In this document: piece after piece, positions 53,723 to 57,109 of the stretch | Numbering within the stretch: position 1 is the stretch's first letter | Layout: each line of letters begins with the position of its first letter | Notes under the pieces: model-generated | Databases searched by the model: none | What the model was told of the DNA's origin: nothing | What the model saw: only the letters and a program-made list of their open reading frames with translations | Assembly: GCA_947453205.1 (NCBI GenBank) | Contig: CANGFT010000021.1 | Location: 1 to 57,109, forward strand | Direction: 5' to 3' | DNA length: 57,109 nt | DNA from: Beijerinckiaceae bacterium | GTDB lineage: Bacteria > Pseudomonadota > Alphaproteobacteria > Rhizobiales > Beijerinckiaceae | Made by a program: the position numbers and the translations under genes

Positions 53723-54691
53723 ATGCGTCGCTTCTTCATGGCCGCCGCGCTTGCAGCCAGCTTCGTTCTGCCAAATCTGGCTCTGGCGCAGGACTATCCG
53801 AACCGCGCCGTGCGCATCATCGTGAACTCACAGACCGGCGGCACGGCGGACGCCACGACCCGGTTGCTGGGGGATGCGCTGTCGCGCCGCTGGGGCCAGC
53901 CGGTGGTGGTGGAGGATGTGGTGGGCGCGGGCGGCAACATCGGCGCCGCGCAGGCCCTGCGCGCCGAGCCCGACGGCTATACGCTGCTGGTGAGCCATCC
54001 CGGGCCGATCACCATCAACAATCTTCTGTTCAAGTCCCTCTCCTATGATCCGGCCAAGGTCGCGCCGGTCTCGGTCCTCATCACCTTTCCCAATGCTCTG
54101 GTGGTCAGCAAATCGCTCGGCGTCAAAAACCTCTCTGAGCTGATCGCCTACGCCAAGGCCAATCCCGGCAAGATCACCTATGGTTCGCAGGGCATCGGCA
54201 CGACCACCCATCTGGCGGGCAGCCTCATGTCCGAGCGCCTCGGCGCTGGCATGGTGCATGTGCCCTATCGTGGCAGCCCGGCGGCGATCCTCGACCTGAC
54301 GGCGGGGCGGCTCGACATGATGTTCGACAATATGGGCACCGCCGTGCCCCAGCATAAGGGCGGCGCGACCCTCATGCTGGCGGTGGCGGACGACAAGCGT
54401 TCGCAGATCGTGCCGGAGGTGCCCACCATGGCTGAAGCGGGCATGCCGGGTTTCCGGTCGGTCACCTGGTTCGGCATGATGGCGCCCGAGCGCACGCCCA
54501 GGCCCATCATCGACAAGATCCACCGGGACATCGCCGCCATCTTCGCCGAGCCCGCCTTTCTGGAGCGGCTGAAGGCCCTCAGCGTCGATCCCGCGGCCAT
54601 GTCGCCGGAGGCCTCCGCCAGGTTCATCGCCGAGGAGACGGTGCTCTGGAGCAAGGTCGTCAGGGACGCGAACATCAACCCGGCGGACTGA
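53723..54691 (+). CDS. Bug/TctC-family periplasmic solute-binding protein
   Basis: A 322-residue receptor with a signal peptide (MRRFFMAAALAASF, cut near A-L-A-Q, about residue 23). Classic Bug segments are Y-P-N-R-A-V-R-I-I-V, G-G-T-A-D, E-D-V-V-G-A-G-G-N-I-G, P-D-G-Y-T-L-L and V-P-Y-R-G-S-P-A-A. The start at 53723 follows GGGAGGA. It belongs to a different Bug subgroup from its divergent neighbour. It overlaps the convergent amidase gene by 17 bp. Ligand unknown. Confidence 0.9.
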   Translation: MRRFFMAAALAASFVLPNLALAQDYPNRAVRIIVNSQTGGTADATTRLLGDALSRRWGQPVVVEDVVGAGGNIGAAQALRAEPDGYTLLVSHPGPITINNLLFKSLSYDPAKVAPVSVLITFPNALVVSKSLGVKNLSELIAYAKANPGKITYGSQGIGTTTHLAGSLMSERLGAGMVHVPYRGSPAAILDLTAGRLDMMFDNMGTAVPQHKGGATLMLAVADDKRSQIVPEVPTMAEAGMPGFRSVTWFGMMAPERTPRPIIDKIHRDIAAIFAEPAFLERLKALSVDPAAMSPEASARFIAEETVLWSKVVRDANINPAD

Positions 54692-55442
54692 GGGGCAGGG
54701 CCGCGATCAGGTCGCGCAGGGTCGTGATGGTCGAGGCGTCGGCGATCCCGTCCACCCGCGCAGGGCGGAACCGTCGCTGGAAGGCGGCCACCACCGCCTC
54801 GGTCTCTCGATCATAGAGGCCGGTCTGGGGGCAGGGGTAGCCATAGAGGCCCAGCATGGCCTGCAGGGCCTCCACGGGCTGGCCTGCTTCGCCGGGTGAC
54901 AGGAACCGCCCGCCGCTGATGGGAACGGGCGGAACCCGATGGCCGATTCCCCGCCCATGCAGCGCGCCCCAGGGAAAATGCTCGCCCGGATCACGCTTTC
55001 GCCCCGGCGCAATGTCGGAATGGGCGAGCACGCGCTCCGGTCGAATCCCGTGGCGGGCGATGATGTCGGCGCAGAGGTCGATCACCGCCTCGATCTGGGC
55101 TGAGGGGTAGGGCGGCAGGCCCCCCTCATGGCCAGGGTTCACGATCTCGATCCCGATGGAGCAGGAGTTGATGTCCGCATCGTCCTTCCATCTGCCAGCC
55201 CCGGCATGCCAGGCCCGCCGCGCCTCGGGCGCGAGCTGCAGGATGCGCCCGTCCTCGAAGACGAGATAGTGGCAGGACACCTCCGCCGCAGGATCGCAAA
55301 GCCGCGCCAGCGCGCCTTCAGCGGTCGGCATGCCCGTATAATGGAGAAGGATGCAGTCGGGACGGCGCCCATCGCGCCGCTCGCCATGGTTGGGCGAGGG
55401 ATGGACGGTGGCCTTGGGGTGGTCGGGTGCGAAGTCGCTCAT
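54675..55442 (-). CDS. N-acetylmuramoyl-L-alanine amidase (Amidase_2) with peptidoglycan-binding domain
   Basis: A 255-residue protein. The amidase domain has zinc ligands H34 (L-L-H-Y-T), H141 (A-H-S-D-I-A-P-G-R-K-R) and D151 (D-P-G), with H58 (C-H-Y-L-V) nearby. A peptidoglycan-binding helical domain (about 190-250: F-L-S-P-G-E-A-G-Q-P-V-E-A-L-Q, L-Y-D-R-E-T-E-A-V-V-A-A-F-Q) follows. It cleaves the lactyl-Ala bond of muropeptides. No signal peptide is visible with the start at 55442, so it may act in the cytoplasm on recycled anhydro-muropeptides (AmpD-like), although the binding domain argues for the periplasm. Confidence 0.9.
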   Translation of the reverse strand: MSDFAPDHPKATVHPSPNHGERRDGRRPDCILLHYTGMPTAEGALARLCDPAAEVSCHYLVFEDGRILQLAPEARRAWHAGAGRWKDDADINSCSIGIEIVNPGHEGGLPPYPSAQIEAVIDLCADIIARHGIRPERVLAHSDIAPGRKRDPGEHFPWGALHGRGIGHRVPPVPISGGRFLSPGEAGQPVEALQAMLGLYGYPCPQTGLYDRETEAVVAAFQRRFRPARVDGIADASTITTLRDLIAALPLSPPG

Positions 55443-55575
55443 GCGCTCGTGACTGTCTTGAGGGGCGCTCACGCCCGAACGTTCACAACCCCCACCCCTT
55501 TCCACAAATGGAAGGTCCGCCGCCGCCAGCGGACGGGGTGGGGATCTGCGACTGTTCGTCGTGAACCGCCTTCGC

Positions 55576-55872
55576 TCAGTAAGCCTCCGCCTCGTAGCGG
55601 GCGCAATAGCGGTTGCCGTTATAGTCGTAACGGATGCGCAGGCAGCGGCGCGGCGGCTCTGTGCTGGCGCCGAGGAGGCCGCCCGCAGCCGCGCCGATGA
55701 TGCCGCCCGCAAGCGCGCCGCCGGCCTTGCCCGACGCCGCGCCGCCGATGATGGCGCCGGTCGCGCCGCCAAGCAGGGCGCCATTGACCGCGCGGTCCTC
55801 ACGCGTCTGTCCGCAGCCGCCGAGCGCGAGGGCGGAGGATATGGCCAGCGCGCAAGCAAGGGTCTTCTTCAT
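55576..55872 (-). CDS. Small glycine-zipper lipoprotein
   Basis: A 98-residue protein with a lipoprotein signal (M-K-K-T-L-A-C-A-L-A-I-S-S-A-L-A-L-G-G-C, lipid-attached Cys at position 20). A glycine-zipper segment follows (about 32-70, repeated G-G/A-x-x-G). The tail has Y-D-Y-N-G-N-R-Y-C. Such 17-kDa-antigen-like lipoproteins lie in the outer membrane. The start at 55872 was chosen because the longer frame lacks a signal. Function unknown. Confidence 0.85.
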   Translation of the reverse strand: MKKTLACALAISSALALGGCGQTREDRAVNGALLGGATGAIIGGAASGKAGGALAGGIIGAAAGGLLGASTEPPRRCLRIRYDYNGNRYCARYEAEAY

Positions 55873-56264
55873 GGGTAGTCTCCATAAGCCGGATCTTGGG
55901 CCCCGGCCATCGACCCGCGATCCGCCCTGATCGGCGCATCGCAAACCTGAGCCATAAAATCACGTTACCCTGGGGACGTCGATATGCGCCGGGGCCACAC
56001 CGAGGGTTAAATGCGGCTTTGGGGAATGCTTGATAAATAAATCAGCGATGATTCCTGTTTTAATCGAAATTATATAAAGTTCGTGAAATTCAATTTCAGA
56101 ATTTAAGGCAATTAAATGGTTGAAATATGTGAGGGAGATACGCCATAATTCAAAGTAAAATGAAATTTATAATTCCCATTATTGGCCCATCATGGCCCGT
56201 TTGACGCCTCATTGTTGGGTAGTTTCCGCCCCTGTCACAGAAACAGGAACAGGAAGCTTCATTG
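55873..56264. other. Intergenic region with a strong AT-rich block
   Basis: About 390 bp between divergent genes. From about 56030 to 56170 the sequence is very AT-rich (runs such as TAAATAAATC and AATTATATAAAG), in sharp contrast to the genome. It probably contains the promoter of the lytic transglycosylase gene. I find no credible gene or RNA, and only a short CCTGT/ACAGG repeat near 56231-56247. Confidence 0.45.
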
Positions 56265-56882
56265 ATGATGAGCAGAACTTTCACCATGCGCCGCTCCGTC
56301 GCTCTCGCCCTCGCTCTTGCGTCGCTCTCCGCCATTCCCGCCGATGCCGGCGCCCGGCGCCATCGCAGCCATGGCCACGCCGCCTCACAGGCGCTCGCCT
56401 ATGCGCCCTCCGATGACGCGGTCTCCGGCGCCCGCGCCTCCCGCGCCATTGATGACGGCCTCACCGCCGCCGTGGAGCGCCAGCCCAGCCTGCGCCAGAG
56501 CGCGGAAAAGGGCGGTGTTCGGGCCATGGTCGCACGCCATGCCGCGCAGAACGGGGTGCCCTTCGCGCTGGCGGACGCCGTCGTGAAGGTGGAGAGCAAC
56601 TACAATCCGCGCGCCACCAACCGCAGCGGCGCCATGGGCCTGATGCAGATCAAGACCCAGACCGCGCGCGGCGAAGGGTTTTCTGGCGGCTCCGCAGAGC
56701 TTTTGAACCCCGAGACCAACATCCGCTACGCCATGCGCTATCTGGCCAAGGCCTATCGCATGGCCGGCGGCGATCTCTGCGGCACGGTCATGCGCTACCA
56801 GTCAGGCCATGGCGCGCGCCGCATGTCGGCCGCCGATCACAGCTATTGCGCCAAGGCGCGCGGGTTGATGGCGCGCGGCTGA
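56265..56882 (+). CDS. Lytic transglycosylase (SLT domain)
   Basis: A 205-residue exported protein. It has a signal peptide (about 1-32, cut near A-D-A-G) and a His/Ser/Ala-rich linker. A small SLT goose-lysozyme-like domain (about 92-200) has catalytic E110 in V-V-K-V-E-S-N-Y-N-P, then G-A-M-G-L-M-Q-I and N-I-R-Y-A-M-R-Y-L. It cleaves the MurNAc-GlcNAc bond with 1,6-anhydro formation. AGGAA precedes tandem ATG codons at 56265/56268; a TTG at 56262 is also in frame. Single-domain enzymes of this kind often assist assembly of envelope machines. Confidence 0.9.
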   Translation: MMSRTFTMRRSVALALALASLSAIPADAGARRHRSHGHAASQALAYAPSDDAVSGARASRAIDDGLTAAVERQPSLRQSAEKGGVRAMVARHAAQNGVPFALADAVVKVESNYNPRATNRSGAMGLMQIKTQTARGEGFSGGSAELLNPETNIRYAMRYLAKAYRMAGGDLCGTVMRYQSGHGARRMSAADHSYCAKARGLMARG

Positions 56883-56963
56883 GGCGTCTGCGTCCGGTCG
56901 GCGGGCTTTGGCGGCGCCTCGACCTGCTTTTGGTTGACCTCAAGGGCGCCCTGCCCCTATGTG

Positions 56964-57109
56964 GGCCTCGCCAGTCGGCTGGACGGCCGCTCTTGCAGGA
57001 AACTGCGGGAGAGGAAAGTCCGGGCTCCATGGAGACACGGCGCCGGATAACGTCCGGCGGGGGCGACCCCAGGGAAAGCGCCACAGAAAGCAAACCGCCC
57101 GTCTTCGGA
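56964..57109 (+). ncRNA. rnpB: RNase P RNA, A-type (5' part; 3' end outside window)
   Basis: Contains the near-universal A-type signature GAGGAAAGTCCGGGCTCCAT (57010-57030 region), then GGATAACGTCC and the conserved ACAGAAAGCAAACCGCC near the end of the window. A P3 hairpin is visible: nine pairs closed by a GAAA tetraloop, CTCTTGCAG / CTGCGGGAG (56990-57011, G-U pairs allowed). The RNA is the catalytic part of the tRNA 5' processing enzyme. The exact 5' end is estimated; about 250 nt should follow outside the window. Confidence 0.93.

Noticed and set aside
1-57109. tRNA genes, rRNA, insertion sequences, integrases or attachment sites
   Set aside because: I looked for tRNA-like cloverleaf arms with CCA ends, transposase or integrase proteins and long direct repeats. 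I found none I could support apart from the rnpB fragment, so mobility of the catabolic cluster is not shown by this window.

Overview
The window is GC-rich (most genes read through strongly GC-biased codons, with a few AT-rich intergenic islands). It looks like the chromosome of an alphaproteobacterium, most likely of the Hyphomicrobiales (Rhizobiales). Supporting signs are a complete FixK/FNR-controlled cbb3 oxidase and fixGHIS operon, an fdsGBACD formate dehydrogenase operon, an ArsR-methyltransferase/metF/metH methionine operon, an HU protein with a Lys/Ala-rich tail, several orphan Bug/TctC binding proteins, and an A-type RNase P RNA. I could not fix the genus from sequence alone.

Layout. 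(1) 1-8845, minus strand: one giant open frame of at least 2948 codons whose 3' end lies outside the window. It encodes a mosaic secreted protein with an N-terminal Rossmann-like region, three PA14-type modules, Ig-like modules, an M66 (StcE/dagreasin-like) zinc protease domain and RTX calcium-binding repeats. (2) 9247-10254: a Bug-type solute-binding protein. (3) 10583-19735: a perfect FixK/FNR box, then ccoN-O-Q-P-G-H-I-S and an MFS gene carrying the Met/His motifs of the CcoA copper importer, closed by a strong terminator. (4) 19768-22195, minus: an NMT1-like binding protein, a PRC-barrel protein and HU. (5) 22196-36273, almost all minus: an accessory catabolic cluster. It holds an LLM flavin monooxygenase, an enoyl-CoA hydratase, a VOC protein, a GMC oxidoreductase, a MarR regulator, a Gfo/Idh dehydrogenase, a Rieske oxygenase with its reductase, NadC, a Pht5-like decarboxylase, a bicupin protein, an orphan EutA-like ATPase and a class II aldolase/decarboxylase. 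(6) 36394-38569: an MFS transporter and a predicted outer-membrane protein. (7) 38645-44600: fdsGBACD, NAD-dependent molybdenum/tungsten formate dehydrogenase. (8) 44601-46580, minus: a KAP-type P-loop NTPase. (9) 46897-52531: ArsR-methyltransferase, metF, metH. (10) 52555-54691: two divergent Bug-type binding proteins. (11) 54675-57109: a peptidoglycan amidase, a glycine-zipper lipoprotein, a lytic transglycosylase and the 5' part of rnpB.

How they work together. The cco operon encodes a microaerobic terminal oxidase with its whole copper-delivery and assembly set, apparently including copper import. The 22-36 kb cluster reads as an aromatic-acid pathway of the phthalate type: ring dihydroxylation, dehydrogenation, decarboxylation, possible cupin ring cleavage and downstream CoA steps. 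It also contains two unexpected members, an EutA-like reactivase with no ethanolamine ammonia-lyase and a NadC. Formate dehydrogenase could oxidise formate from one-carbon or aromatic metabolism, and metF/metH draw on the same folate pool. The most unusual items are the altered zinc motif (HExxxHxxGxxH instead of HExxHxxGxxH) of the giant M66-like protein and the EutA-containing Rieske cluster.
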